From an uncultured Bacteroidota bacterium (lineage in GTDB: Bacteria; Bacteroidota; Bacteroidia; UKL13-3): a stretch of DNA of 44,735 bases. The notes beneath the pieces are model-generated. The model made no database searches and was not told the DNA's origin. It saw nothing but the letters and a program-made list of their open reading frames with translations. The translations under genes were made by a program, and so were the position numbers. Shown here in pieces: positions 1 to 7,941 of the stretch; position 1 is the first letter of the stretch; each line of letters starts with the position of its first letter. Location: the NCBI GenBank assembly GCA_903927505.1, contig CAIYNF010000046.1, forward strand, positions 1 through 44,735, read 5' to 3'.

Positions 1-20
1 GGTGGAGCTTTTTTTATTTA
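1..20 (+). terminator. Possible right half of an upstream terminator
   Basis: The window opens with GGTGGAGC followed by seven T and more A/T. This is how the 3' arm and T-run of an intrinsic terminator would look if the 5' arm lay just outside the window. The left arm cannot be seen, so this is inference; a preceding gene ending shortly upstream would support it. Confidence 0.3.
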
Positions 21-62
21 AGCAAGTTTCAGTTTGAAAGATAAATTTTCCTCATCGTCTGA

Positions 63-152
63 AGCCCGAAGGGGAGGGCCAGCCCCACGGTCACGCTCCT
101 CGCTAAATTGACCTTCCAGGTCAATTTTTAACGCTCGTCCGTCCTACGGGCT
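63..152. repeat. GC-rich structured intergenic element
   Basis: A GC-rich block sits in an otherwise AT-rich spacer. Its ends pair: AGCCCG (63-68) with CGGGCT (147-152), then after one mismatch AGG (70-72) with CCT (143-145). In the centre is a perfect 10-bp hairpin, AAATTGACCT (105-114) and AGGTCAATTT (118-127), with a 3-base loop. It has no reading frame of note. It could be a REP/MITE-like repeat, an RNA element or a gene remnant; a copy count in the genome would separate these. The rest of 153-327 is AT-rich and I see nothing firm in it. Confidence 0.5.
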
Positions 153-327
153 ACTAATAAGAATGAGTTGGAGAAAGAGGTAAGATACTCTTTTACTTTT
201 CCGATTAAGGCTAAATTGCCAAAAAATATTCTTAAAATTGCTTAATTAACAATTAGGAAATAATTTTATCATTACTTAAGGTTACTTTTAAGGCTAATTT
301 TATTACTATTAATTATTTATACAAGGT

Positions 328-1347
328 TTGAAATTATTTTTAGAAGGATTTAAGTTTATTGTTAATACCTCTTTAAGGAAGGATACTACCTTAGGGGTGG
401 AAACAGAATTGCTGCTGCCAAAGGGTAAAACACCCGTTCTTTTATATACACCAGTTGGTGAAGAAAAGGGCCTAATCATTACTTTCACGGGGTTTGCTAT
501 AAATGGTTACAAGGACAATAGAATAGCTGTGGTGAACAATGCTTTTAGGAAAATGGGCTACCGTGTTATTACGCCAAAGATTCAAAAAATAGACTCACTG
601 CTTATTCATCCTTCTGGCATTGATGAGGTTAAAGATGTGATTCAAAGTATTTCTGCTGATCCTATTTTGAACCCCAATAAATGCATTCCTGCCGCTTTTG
701 CACCTTCTTTTACAGCTGCCATTGTTACTTTGGCAATTGCCGAGCTGCCTGCAAATACCATTTCATCCCTTTGTCTATTGGGAAGTTTTAGTGATTTTGA
801 ATCCACCATTCAATTTGCGCTAAGCAACGAAAAAAATATGGATGATTATGGGATGCACATTCTCATGAAAAATTTCCTGAAATATGAAATTGGCCATAAT
901 CCTGAATTAGAAGAATTGGTTCAAACCGCCTTAGAAGATAATGGTTTAAAAAGACCCATTCCATTGTTACCTGGCATACTTGCCAAATCCAGCCCAAAAA
1001 CAGTTGAATTATATAAAAGGCTCAGGTTTGATACCGAATATAGGAGCAAAGTAATCATGAGCGCCTGGACCAAAATCCCTGATTTCGATATTTGGAAACA
1101 CCGATTGGATTTGTCTTTACATGCGCATAAAATTACTTGTCGGGTTGCCATTATTCATGGGAAAGACGACAATGTAATTCCGGCATCACAGTCGGTTTTG
1201 CTACATGGATTGCTGAAAGAAAATAACAAGGAGGTTCATTTGGAACTCTCTGATTTATTGGACCATGGCGACCTAAAATTTAGTTTTAAAATTTTTGGTG
1301 AAATTATTAATTTGGCCAAGGCGTTTAATTTTTTTATGGCTAAATAG
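328..1347 (+). CDS. Divergent alpha/beta-hydrolase-like protein
   Basis: The 339-residue product reads as an alpha/beta-hydrolase fold. There is an early strand-turn (LIITFTGFAING, about residue 49), a position equivalent to the nucleophile elbow near residue 125 (AFAPSFTAA), a typical acid-residue segment (IIHGKDDNVIP, about residue 275) and a late His (LDHGDL, about residue 312). The elbow is A-P-S-F-T rather than G-x-S-x-G, so activity is uncertain. The only plausible start near the 5' end is TTG at 328, preceded by AAGG; an in-frame stop lies at 310-312 and the next in-frame ATG is about 170 codons downstream. No signal peptide is seen. The substrate is unknown. The gene stands alone upstream of rpsO. 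Confidence 0.6.
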   Translation: MKLFLEGFKFIVNTSLRKDTTLGVETELLLPKGKTPVLLYTPVGEEKGLIITFTGFAINGYKDNRIAVVNNAFRKMGYRVITPKIQKIDSLLIHPSGIDEVKDVIQSISADPILNPNKCIPAAFAPSFTAAIVTLAIAELPANTISSLCLLGSFSDFESTIQFALSNEKNMDDYGMHILMKNFLKYEIGHNPELEELVQTALEDNGLKRPIPLLPGILAKSSPKTVELYKRLRFDTEYRSKVIMSAWTKIPDFDIWKHRLDLSLHAHKITCRVAIIHGKDDNVIPASQSVLLHGLLKENNKEVHLELSDLLDHGDLKFSFKIFGEIINLAKAFNFFMAK

Positions 1348-1410
1348 CCCAAATGGGGTATTCAAATGGCAAAAAATGAGGGCAATGCATAGAAATTTAA
1401 ATTTTTAGTC

Positions 1411-1418
1411 TATTTTTG
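1411..1418 (+). promoter_or_regulatory. Candidate -7 box for rpsO
   Basis: TATTTTTG matches the Bacteroidota -7 consensus TAnnTTTG and lies 30 bases before the rpsO ATG. I do not see a good TTTG -33 element at the usual 19-21 base spacing, so this is a half-supported promoter. Confidence 0.45.
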
Positions 1419-1448
1419 CGCCACATAAAAATTAAATATTATTAAATC

Positions 1449-1724
1449 ATGCATTTGACAACCGAGAAGAAACAAGAAATCTTCGAAGCACACGGTAGAG
1501 CCAAGTCTAAAACAGACACTGGTTCAGCTGAAAGTCAGATCGCTCTGTTCACAGAGAGGATCAACCACATTACCTCACATTTGAAATCTAACAAAAAAGA
1601 TTTCTCAGCAGAATTAAACCTGGTGAAATTGGTAGGTAAAAGACGTTCATTATTGAATTACTTGCAACGTAAAGACGTATTTCGTTACAGGGACATCATT
1701 AAAGAACTTGAATTGCGTAAGTAA
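1449..1724 (+). CDS. rpsO: 30S ribosomal protein S15
   Basis: The product of 91 residues has the normal S15 length. It carries the family's conserved core: the GSAESQIALFTERI segment at about residues 25-38, then NHITSHLKSNKKDF and LVGKRRSLLNYLQRKD. S15 binds the 16S rRNA central domain early in small-subunit assembly. It starts at ATG 1449. pnp follows 110 bases downstream, the classic rpsO-pnp order, with a terminator-like hairpin between them, so pnp probably depends on partial read-through or its own promoter. Confidence 0.97.
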   Translation: MHLTTEKKQEIFEAHGRAKSKTDTGSAESQIALFTERINHITSHLKSNKKDFSAELNLVKLVGKRRSLLNYLQRKDVFRYRDIIKELELRK

Positions 1725-1769
1725 TCTCTTCACCACAATCGCAAGATTGGGGTATTATTAATTTATTGG

Positions 1770-1808
1770 AAAAGGGGCAGGCCAAACGGTGCTGTCCCTT
1801 TTATTTTT
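1770..1808 (+). terminator. rpsO-pnp intergenic hairpin
   Basis: AAAAGGGGCAG (1770-1780) pairs with CTGTCCCTTTT (1792-1802) in an 11-bp stem with one G-T pair, followed by a T-rich stretch. This has the form of an intrinsic terminator or attenuator after rpsO. In E. coli the same interval carries a terminator and an RNase processing site, so a role in setting the rpsO:pnp ratio is likely but inferred. Confidence 0.75.
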
Positions 1809-1834
1809 AAAAATTTATAAACCGACAAGAAAAT

Positions 1835-4057
1835 ATGTCAATAGCAACAACAAAAACCTTCGAATTAGATGGCAAAACCATCAGTATCGAAACAGGTAGA
1901 TTAGCCCGTCAGGCCGACGGCGCCGTGGTAGTAAAAATGGGTGATACCATGATTTTAGCTACCGTGGTTTCTGCTAAAGAAGCCAAAGAAGATGTAGACT
2001 TTATGCCCTTAACCGTTGATTACCAAGAGAAATTTGCAGCTGTTGGTCGCATTCCGGGTAGCTTTCACAAACGTGAAGCAAAATTATCTGATTATGAAGT
2101 ATTGGTAAGTCGTATTGTAGACCGTGCCTTGCGTCCTTTGTTCCCAGATAATTTCCATGCAGATACCCAAGTAGCCCTTACCTTAATCTCGGCAGATAAA
2201 AACATTATGCCTGATGCATTGGTAGGTTTAGCAGCATCTGCTGCCCTAATTGTAAGTGATATTCCTTTTAATGGTCCGGTTTCTGAAGTACGTGTTGCAC
2301 GTATTGATGGCAAATTTGTGATCAATCCTTATAAAGATGAATTAGCGCGTGCAGATATGGACCTTATTGTAGCGGGTACCGAACACGATTTAAACATGGT
2401 GGAAGGTGAATGTGCTGAAGTAAGTGAAATAGATATGCTTGAAGCAATGAAAGTAGGTCATGACGCCATCAAATTGCAAATTAAAGCACAGTGGGAATTG
2501 GTAGAAATGTTGGGCGGTAAAAAACCAACCCGCGAATACAACCATGAGCGCAGTGATTTAGAATTGGCAGCTGCCATTCGCACTTTTGCTTATGATAAAG
2601 TTTATGCTATTGCTAAATCTAAAGCTGGTAAAGGTGAGCGTTCTGCTGGTTTTAAAGCCATACGTGCAGAATACATGGCTACTTTGGCTGAAGATGCAGT
2701 TAAAGATAAATTCTTATTGAACAAATATTTCCACGATGTAGAATACGAAGCTGTTCGCGCCATGATTATCAATGATCGTACGCGTTTAGATGGTCGTAAT
2801 TTAGACCAAGTGCGTCCTATTTGGAGTGAAGTAAATTATTTGCCAGGTGCACACGGTTCGGCCGTATTTACCCGTGGCGAAACGCAATCATTAACCACTG
2901 TTACCTTAGGTACCAGCGATGATGAGCAATTATTAGACAGCCCAATGAATGATGGCTATGCTAAATTTTTATTACATTATAATTTCCCTGCTTTCTCAAC
3001 TGGTGAGGTTCGTCCTAACCGTGGTCCTGGAAGAAGAGAAATTGGTCATGGTAACTTGGCATTGCGCGGTTTAAAACGCGTATTACCTGGTGCACCAGAA
3101 AATCCTTATACCGTTCGTATCGTTTCAGATATTTTAGAATCAAATGGTTCTTCTTCTATGGCTACTGTTTGTGCTGGTTCATTGGCATTAATGGATGCTG
3201 GTATTAAAGTTACCGGTGCTGTAAGTGGTATTGCTATGGGTTTAATTAACGATGAAACCTCTGGTAAATTTGCCATTCTATCTGATATCTTGGGTGATGA
3301 AGATCACTTGGGTGATATGGATTTTAAAGTAGTAGGTACCAAAAAAGGTATTGTTGCTTGTCAAATGGACATTAAGATCAATGGTTTGAAATGGGAAATG
3401 GTGGAAGAAGCCTTGAACCAAGCAAAAGCTGGTCGTTTGCACATTATGGACGAAATGAACAAAACCATTGCCGAACCTAATGTAGATTACAAGCCACATG
3501 CGCCTCGCATTGTTACCTTGCATATTGACAAAGACTTTATTGGTGCCATAATTGGACCAGGCGGTAAAATTATACAAGGAATGCAACGCGATACAGGTGC
3601 TTCTATCTCTATTACCGAAGAAAATAACATGGGTATTGTAGAAGTAGCTTCTAATAACCAAGAAAGTTTAGAGAAAGCATTGGCTATGATTCGTGCCATT
3701 GTTGCTATACCAGAAGTTGGAACAGAATACACAGGTAAAGTAAAATCTATTGTAGACTTTGGTGCGTTCATTGAAATTATGCCAGGTAAAGATGGCTTGT
3801 TGCATATCTCAGAAATTGGCTGGAACCGTTTGGCTACTATGGATGGTATTTTCCAAGTAGGTGAAGAGGTGAAGGTGAAATTAATTGATGTGGATCAAAA
3901 AACAGGTAAATTGAAATTGAGCCGCAAGGTTTTAATGCCTAAGCCTGAAGGTTATGTAGAACCAGCTCCAAGAGAAAATCGTCCGCCACGTGATGGTAAC
4001 CGTCCGCAGAGAGATGATAGAGGTCCTCGTCCGCCACGCGAACCAAGACCAGAATAG
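1835..4057 (+). CDS. pnp: Polyribonucleotide nucleotidyltransferase (PNPase)
   Basis: This 740-residue protein is a phosphorolytic 3'-5' exoribonuclease of the RNA degradation machinery. It has the full PNPase order: first RNase PH-like domain (about residues 10-145), helical linker, second RNase PH-like domain (about 320-540, with [20 protein letters not shown]), KH domain with the GPGGKIIQ loop (near 575) and S1 domain (about 630-700, starting [20 protein letters not shown]). The last 40 residues form a Pro/Arg/Glu-rich tail of RPPRD-like repeats, low complexity and possibly an RNA- or protein-contact segment. It starts at ATG 1835 and a strong terminator follows the stop. Confidence 0.97.
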   Translation: MSIATTKTFELDGKTISIETGRLARQADGAVVVKMGDTMILATVVSAKEAKEDVDFMPLTVDYQEKFAAVGRIPGSFHKREAKLSDYEVLVSRIVDRALRPLFPDNFHADTQVALTLISADKNIMPDALVGLAASAALIVSDIPFNGPVSEVRVARIDGKFVINPYKDELARADMDLIVAGTEHDLNMVEGECAEVSEIDMLEAMKVGHDAIKLQIKAQWELVEMLGGKKPTREYNHERSDLELAAAIRTFAYDKVYAIAKSKAGKGERSAGFKAIRAEYMATLAEDAVKDKFLLNKYFHDVEYEAVRAMIINDRTRLDGRNLDQVRPIWSEVNYLPGAHGSAVFTRGETQSLTTVTLGTSDDEQLLDSPMNDGYAKFLLHYNFPAFSTGEVRPNRGPGRREIGHGNLALRGLKRVLPGAPENPYTVRIVSDILESNGSSSMATVCAGSLALMDAGIKVTGAVSGIAMGLINDETSGKFAILSDILGDEDHLGDMDFKVVGTKKGIVACQMDIKINGLKWEMVEEALNQAKAGRLHIMDEMNKTIAEPNVDYKPHAPRIVTLHIDKDFIGAIIGPGGKIIQGMQRDTGASISITEENNMGIVEVASNNQESLEKALAMIRAIVAIPEVGTEYTGKVKSIVDFGAFIEIMPGKDGLLHISEIGWNRLATMDGIFQVGEEVKVKLIDVDQKTGKLKLSRKVLMPKPEGYVEPAPRENRPPRDGNRPQRDDRGPRPPREPRPE

Positions 4058-4068
4058 TTTTAAATTAT

Positions 4069-4104
4069 AAAAAAGGGAGTTGCAATTGCAGCTCCCTTTT
4101 TTAT
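4069..4104 (+). terminator. Terminator after pnp
   Basis: AAAAAAGGGAG (4069-4079) pairs with CTCCCTTTTTT (4092-4102). The enclosed bases are themselves largely self-complementary (TGCAATTGCA). The T-run follows the stem directly, giving a clear rho-independent terminator for the rpsO-pnp unit. Confidence 0.9.
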
Positions 4105-4143
4105 TTAGCGCGAAAATGTAAATTGCGAGGTTAATTGAAAGCA

Positions 4144-5163
4144 ATGGTAGATATTAAACGTATAGCAATTATTGGCGGAGGAAGTTGGGCAACCGCATTG
4201 GTGAAGATATTAAGTGAGAACAAAGCTTCCGGCAAATCTAAATTAGAAAGTATTTCTTGGTGGGTGAGAAGTGAAGAAAAAGCAGAGTATATCCGCACGC
4301 ACCATCATAATCCAGATTATATCAGTTCCATTGAAATTCATCCAGACCATGTAAAGGTTGGTTCGAACCTAAATGAAATTATTGAGGATGCGGAATTGCT
4401 GGTAATAGCTATTCCTGCTGCCTTTTTGGAAACAAGTTTAGAGGGCTGCAGCAAAAAATCCTTTAAAAATAAAGCTATTGTAAGCGCAATAAAAGGTTTG
4501 GTTCCTTCTACAAGAGAAATTGTTGGCGATTATTTTATCAATCATTATGGCGTTGATGAAAAGAAAATAATGGTAATCTCTGGTCCTTGCCATGCAGAGG
4601 AAGTTGCCAATGAAAAATTAAGTTACCTCACTATCGCAGGCCTTGGTCAAGAATGGGCCAGGTCATTTGCCGCCTTATTAAACAACGAGTACATCCGCAC
4701 AGTTGTTTCTAATGACGTGCGCGGCACAGAATATGGTGCGGTATTAAAAAATATTTATGCAGTGGCTGCAGGAATTTGCAACGGCCTTGGCTATGGCGAT
4801 AATTTTCAAGCAGTTTTAATGAGTAACAGTATTCGCGAAATGAAACGCTTCTTGCGCAATATTACCGATACGGATAGAAAAATAAACCATTCTGCTTACT
4901 TAGGCGATTTATTGGTTACAGGGTATTCTGTGCACAGTAGAAACAGAACTTTTGGCAATATGATTGGCAAAGGGTATACCGTTCAGGCGGCACAATTAGA
5001 AATGAAAATGATTGCAGAAGGATATTATGCAACCAAAAATTTGCATCTATTAAATGAGAAATTGCATATAAATATGCCCATAATGGATACTGTGTATGAA
5101 ATAATTTACGAAGGCAAATCTGCCCGTAAGTCCATTGAAAAATTAACTGAGAAATTAGTTTAA
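4144..5163 (+). CDS. gpsA: NAD(P)-dependent glycerol-3-phosphate dehydrogenase
   Basis: GpsA makes sn-glycerol 3-phosphate from dihydroxyacetone phosphate for phospholipid synthesis in the cytosol. The 339-residue product has the N-terminal Rossmann motif GGGSWA at residues 11-16. It also has the GPSHAEE-type motif as GPCHAEEVAN, the catalytic-lysine segment GAVLKNIYAVAAGI, and the GDLLVTGYSVHSRNRTFG segment that contacts the phosphate. The frame is open back to a TTG at 4135, but ATG 4144 places the Rossmann strand at the usual distance, so I chose it. It stands between the pnp terminator and the ric promoter and looks monocistronic. A GGTTCGAACC palindrome lies inside at 4360. Confidence 0.93.
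   Translation: MVDIKRIAIIGGGSWATALVKILSENKASGKSKLESISWWVRSEEKAEYIRTHHHNPDYISSIEIHPDHVKVGSNLNEIIEDAELLVIAIPAAFLETSLEGCSKKSFKNKAIVSAIKGLVPSTREIVGDYFINHYGVDEKKIMVISGPCHAEEVANEKLSYLTIAGLGQEWARSFAALLNNEYIRTVVSNDVRGTEYGAVLKNIYAVAAGICNGLGYGDNFQAVLMSNSIREMKRFLRNITDTDRKINHSAYLGDLLVTGYSVHSRNRTFGNMIGKGYTVQAAQLEMKMIAEGYYATKNLHLLNEKLHINMPIMDTVYEIIYEGKSARKSIEKLTEKLV
4360..4369. repeat. GGTTCGAACC palindrome, copy 1
   Basis: An exact copy of the 10-bp palindrome that recurs in this window. Here it lies inside gpsA and is read in the frame GGT-TCG-AAC-C (Gly-Ser-Asn). Confidence 0.6.
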
Positions 5164-5203
5164 GACTTTTATTAATTAGCTGTTTAAAATCATTAAAATA
5201 TAA

Positions 5204-5244
5204 TTCGGATATATTTGTCCGAAATAAAATATATTCTATTTTTG
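5204..5244 (+). promoter_or_regulatory. ric promoter with overlapping operator-like dyad
   Basis: TTTG (5214-5217) and TATTTTTG (5237-5244) are separated by 19 bases, an exact fit to the Bacteroidota promoter, 25 bases before the ric ATG. A perfect dyad, TTCGGA (5204-5209), 8 bases, TCCGAA (5218-5223), brackets the -33 element. A regulator bound there would block or alter sigma contact. Stress sensing of nitric oxide, oxidants or iron-sulfur status is a reasonable guess from the downstream gene, but the regulator is not identified here. Confidence 0.75.
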
Positions 5245-5269
5245 TACTGAATAATTAATAATTCAAACA

Positions 5270-5983
5270 ATGGAAAATAGGATGGCAGAACAAAAGGTTT
5301 CTGAAGTGGTAGCCTCTAATATAAAAACCGCTCATGTTTTTAAAAAATATGGTATTGATTTTTGCTGCGGCGGTGGCATTAGTATTGAAAGGGCTTGTAG
5401 CAAACATGCCATTCAAATGGATCAATTAATTGCAGAATTAATGCGTGTTGATCAAGCAGTTTTACCTGCTCAAAATTACAATAATTGGCCATTGGATTTT
5501 TTAATGGATTACATTATTCAAACGCATCATTCCTATGTTTTGGAGGCAGTGGATATGATAAAGTCGTACGCAGCCAAGGTGGTAAAGGTGCATGGGGAAG
5601 GTCATCCTCCTGTTATAGAAATTAATGAATTATTTCTAAGGGTTGCAAGTGAATTGCAATTTCATATGCAAAAGGAAGAGCAAATTTTGTTTCCATTTAT
5701 TAGAAAGCTGGTTCAAGAACAAAAGGATAAAACAAGCAGTTTAGCACCCCATTTTGGTTCGGTTGCAAATCCAATTGCCATGATGGAGCAAGAGCATGAA
5801 TTGGCTGGTGATTTACTGAAGAAAATTGCTGTTCTAAGTAATAATTATACCCCACCAGAATGGGCTTGCAATACTTTTAAAGCATTATATGCAAAGTTGG
5901 ATGAATTTGAACAGGATTTACATATACATGTACATTTAGAAAACAATATTTTATTTCCAAAGGCCATTGCTTTAGAAAATTAA
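5270..5983 (+). CDS. ric: Iron-sulfur cluster repair di-iron protein (Ric/ScdA/YtfE family)
   Basis: This 237-residue protein has the two-part Ric architecture. An N-terminal DUF542/ScdA domain carries the Cys-Cys motif (YGIDFCCGGG, about residues 28-37). A hemerythrin-like four-helix domain follows, with the di-iron ligand pattern: HHSYVLE near 88, the FHMQKEEQILFPF segment near 130, MMEQEHELAGDLL near 170 and a terminal HVHLENNILFP. Members repair iron-sulfur clusters damaged by nitric oxide or oxidants. ATG 5270 and ATG 5282 are both possible starts. The promoter dyad directly upstream implies regulated, stress-induced expression. It converges with the carboxylase gene, with no obvious terminator in the 29-base gap. 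Confidence 0.9.
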   Translation: MENRMAEQKVSEVVASNIKTAHVFKKYGIDFCCGGGISIERACSKHAIQMDQLIAELMRVDQAVLPAQNYNNWPLDFLMDYIIQTHHSYVLEAVDMIKSYAAKVVKVHGEGHPPVIEINELFLRVASELQFHMQKEEQILFPFIRKLVQEQKDKTSSLAPHFGSVANPIAMMEQEHELAGDLLKKIAVLSNNYTPPEWACNTFKALYAKLDEFEQDLHIHVHLENNILFPKAIALEN

Positions 5984-6012
5984 TATTATTTTCCAAACAA
6001 GTCAAAACCTCC

Positions 6013-7632
6013 TTAGGCTCGGATTACACCGGGCTTAAAGTCTTTTGTAATAGGTGCATGATTGGCTGCTTCAATTCCCATGCTAATCCATTTACGTGTT
6101 TCTTTTGGATCTATAATGGCATCTACCCAAAGGCGTGCGGCAGCGTAATACGGACTGGTTTGGCGCTCATAGCGTTCTGTAATTTGGTCCAATAATATTT
6201 TTTGTTTGGCCTCATCAACCACTTCACCTTTTGATTTTAAACTGGCCTCTTCAATTTGTAATAGCACTTTTGCTGCTTGGGCGCCACCCATTACTGCAAT
6301 TTTTGCATTAGGCCATGCGGCAATTAACCTTGGGTCGTAAGCTTTGCCACACATGGCATAATTTCCCGCCCCATAGCTGTTTCCTGTGATGATGGTGAAT
6401 TTTGGAACAACAGAATTGGCTTGTGCGTTTACCAATTTTGCACCATCTTTTATAATTCCGCCATGCTCACTGCGAGAACCCACCATAAAACCAGTTACAT
6501 CTTGTAAGAATAATAAAGGAATTTTTTTCTGGTTGCAATTCATAATAAAATGCGCTGCCTTATCTGCACTGTCGCTATAAATTACACCACCAATTTGCAT
6601 TTCGGTTGGATTGTCTGCTGCATTTTGTTTTGGCTTTTTTGCCTTTACCACTAAACGGTTATTGGCAACAATACCAACAGCCCAACCATTTATGCGGGCA
6701 TAACCACAAACAATGGTTTTGCCATATAAATCTTTGTAAGGGTCAAAAGTATCTGCGTCTACCAGGCGTTCAATAATTTCCATTACATCAAAGGGCTTGC
6801 TAAAATTAGCAACTGCATCGTATACATCATCCATTGATTTTTTAGGTGCAATTGGTTCGACCCGATTAAAACCTGCTTTTTCAAAATCGCCAATTTTATC
6901 GAAGATGCGTTTGATTCTATCTAAACAGGCCGCATCGTTTTCAAATTTATAATCGGTAACGCCGCTAATTTCGCAATGGGTGGATGCGCCACCTAAAGTT
7001 TCATTGTCTATGTCTTCGCCAATAGCAGCTTTTACCAAATAGGATCCAGCAAGGAAAATAGAACCTGTTTTGTCTACAATCATGGCCTCATCGCTCATGA
7101 TGGGAAGGTAGGCGCCACCCGCCACACAAGAGCCCATTACGGCAGCAATTTGGGTAATTCCCATGCTGCTCATTATGGCATTGTTTCTAAAAATTCTACC
7201 AAAATGTTCTTTGTCTGGAAAAATTTCATCCTGCATGGGAAGGTAAACGCCAGCACTGTCTACCAGATAAATAATGGGTAATTTATTTTCGATGGCAATT
7301 TCTTGAGCACGTAAATTTTTCTTTCCAGTAATAGGAAACCAAGCACCCGCTTTTACGGTGGCATCGTTGGCAACCACAATACATTGCCTGCCGCTCACAT
7401 AGCCCATCACAACTACAACACCACCGCCGGGGCAACCGCCATGTTCTGCATACATTTCATAACCTGCAATGGCGCCAATTTCAATTTGGTCTTTGTCTTT
7501 ATCCAATAGGTAAGCCACGCGTTCGCGGGCAAGCATTTTGCCTTTTTCTATTTGTTTGGCAGCAGCTTTTTTGCCACCACCTTCATGTATTTTTTCTAAT
7601 TTTTGGTGTAGTTCGGTAACCAGCTTGTTCAT
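6013..7632 (-). CDS. Acyl-CoA carboxylase, carboxyltransferase (beta) subunit, methylcrotonoyl-CoA carboxylase-like
   Basis: The 539-residue product is a biotin-dependent carboxyltransferase with two crotonase-fold halves. The N-terminal half has LRAQEIAIENKLPIIYLVDSAG, PDKEHFGRIF and MGSCVAGGAYLP. The C-terminal half has FLQDVTGFMVG, GAGNYAMCG and the PNAKIAVMGGAQAA segment. Length and the early motifs resemble methylcrotonoyl-CoA carboxylase beta more than propionyl-CoA carboxylase, suggesting leucine catabolism, but the acyl substrate cannot be fixed from motifs alone. No alpha (biotin carboxylase/BCCP) subunit gene is in the window. The start at ATG 7632 fits the family. Confidence 0.88.
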   Translation of the reverse strand: MNKLVTELHQKLEKIHEGGGKKAAAKQIEKGKMLARERVAYLLDKDKDQIEIGAIAGYEMYAEHGGCPGGGVVVVMGYVSGRQCIVVANDATVKAGAWFPITGKKNLRAQEIAIENKLPIIYLVDSAGVYLPMQDEIFPDKEHFGRIFRNNAIMSSMGITQIAAVMGSCVAGGAYLPIMSDEAMIVDKTGSIFLAGSYLVKAAIGEDIDNETLGGASTHCEISGVTDYKFENDAACLDRIKRIFDKIGDFEKAGFNRVEPIAPKKSMDDVYDAVANFSKPFDVMEIIERLVDADTFDPYKDLYGKTIVCGYARINGWAVGIVANNRLVVKAKKPKQNAADNPTEMQIGGVIYSDSADKAAHFIMNCNQKKIPLLFLQDVTGFMVGSRSEHGGIIKDGAKLVNAQANSVVPKFTIITGNSYGAGNYAMCGKAYDPRLIAAWPNAKIAVMGGAQAAKVLLQIEEASLKSKGEVVDEAKQKILLDQITERYERQTSPYYAAARLWVDAIIDPKETRKWISMGIEAANHAPITKDFKPGVIRA

Positions 7633-7767
7633 GGTAATTTGTATTATACAAAGGCTATTTGCGCCTTTTTATTGGGTTTACAATGATAAAGAAATGAGAA
7701 GGAATAGCAAATGATATTAAGCGTCTTTTACAATTCCTTATAGATGTGTAAAAAGCTAATAACCAAT

Positions 7768-7796
7768 AGGCAAGAGCGAAAGCGAGCGTTTTGCCT
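7768..7796. other. Intergenic hairpin upstream of the SRP RNA gene
   Basis: AGGCAA (7768-7773) and TTGCCT (7791-7796) flank a purine-rich GCGAAAGCGAGCG core in the 208-base spacer between the carboxylase start and the SRP RNA. No T-run follows on either strand, so it is not a standard terminator. The rest of the spacer 7633-7805 shows nothing I can support. Confidence 0.35.
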
Positions 7797-7805
7797 GTAA
7801 AATAG

Positions 7806-7837
7806 TTTGTATGCTTGCTGCAAAAAACCTATTTTTG
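7806..7837 (+). promoter_or_regulatory. Promoter of the SRP RNA gene
   Basis: TTTG (7806-7809), 20 bases, then TATTTTTG (7830-7837) match the Bacteroidota promoter exactly. The first base of the predicted RNA follows within about 4-5 bases, the expected distance for a stable RNA gene without a leader. Confidence 0.8.
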
Positions 7838-7840
7838 TGC

Positions 7841-7937
7841 CGGGTGAGCCCTGTACGACTAGCTCCCTCTAATCCCCCAGGTCAGGAATGGAGCAAGGGC
7901 GTGAGGTTGTAGCGGTGCGATGCAGTAAGCTTGCCCT
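7841..7937 (+). ncRNA. ffs: Signal recognition particle RNA, small bacterial (4.5S) type
   Basis: This RNA with the Ffh protein targets membrane proteins to the translocon. The universally conserved apical region is present: the GGUCAGGAAUGGAGCAAGG stretch at 7880-7898, with a GGAA tetraloop (7885-7888) closed by CA/UG. The arms pair as expected: GGGUGAGC (7842-7849) with GCUUGCCC (7929-7936), and CUGUA (7851-7855) with UGCAG (7921-7925). Inner CCUC/GAGG and CCC/GGG pairs flank the asymmetric loop. A T-run (7937-7943) follows the last stem and should end transcription. It converges on the RhuM gene, whose stop codon lies inside the T-run. Confidence 0.92.
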
Positions 7938-7941
7938 TTTT

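Noticed and set aside
3278-3661. 127-residue minus-strand ORF within pnp
   Set aside because: Shadow of pnp; no start context and the composition is that of reversed coding sequence.
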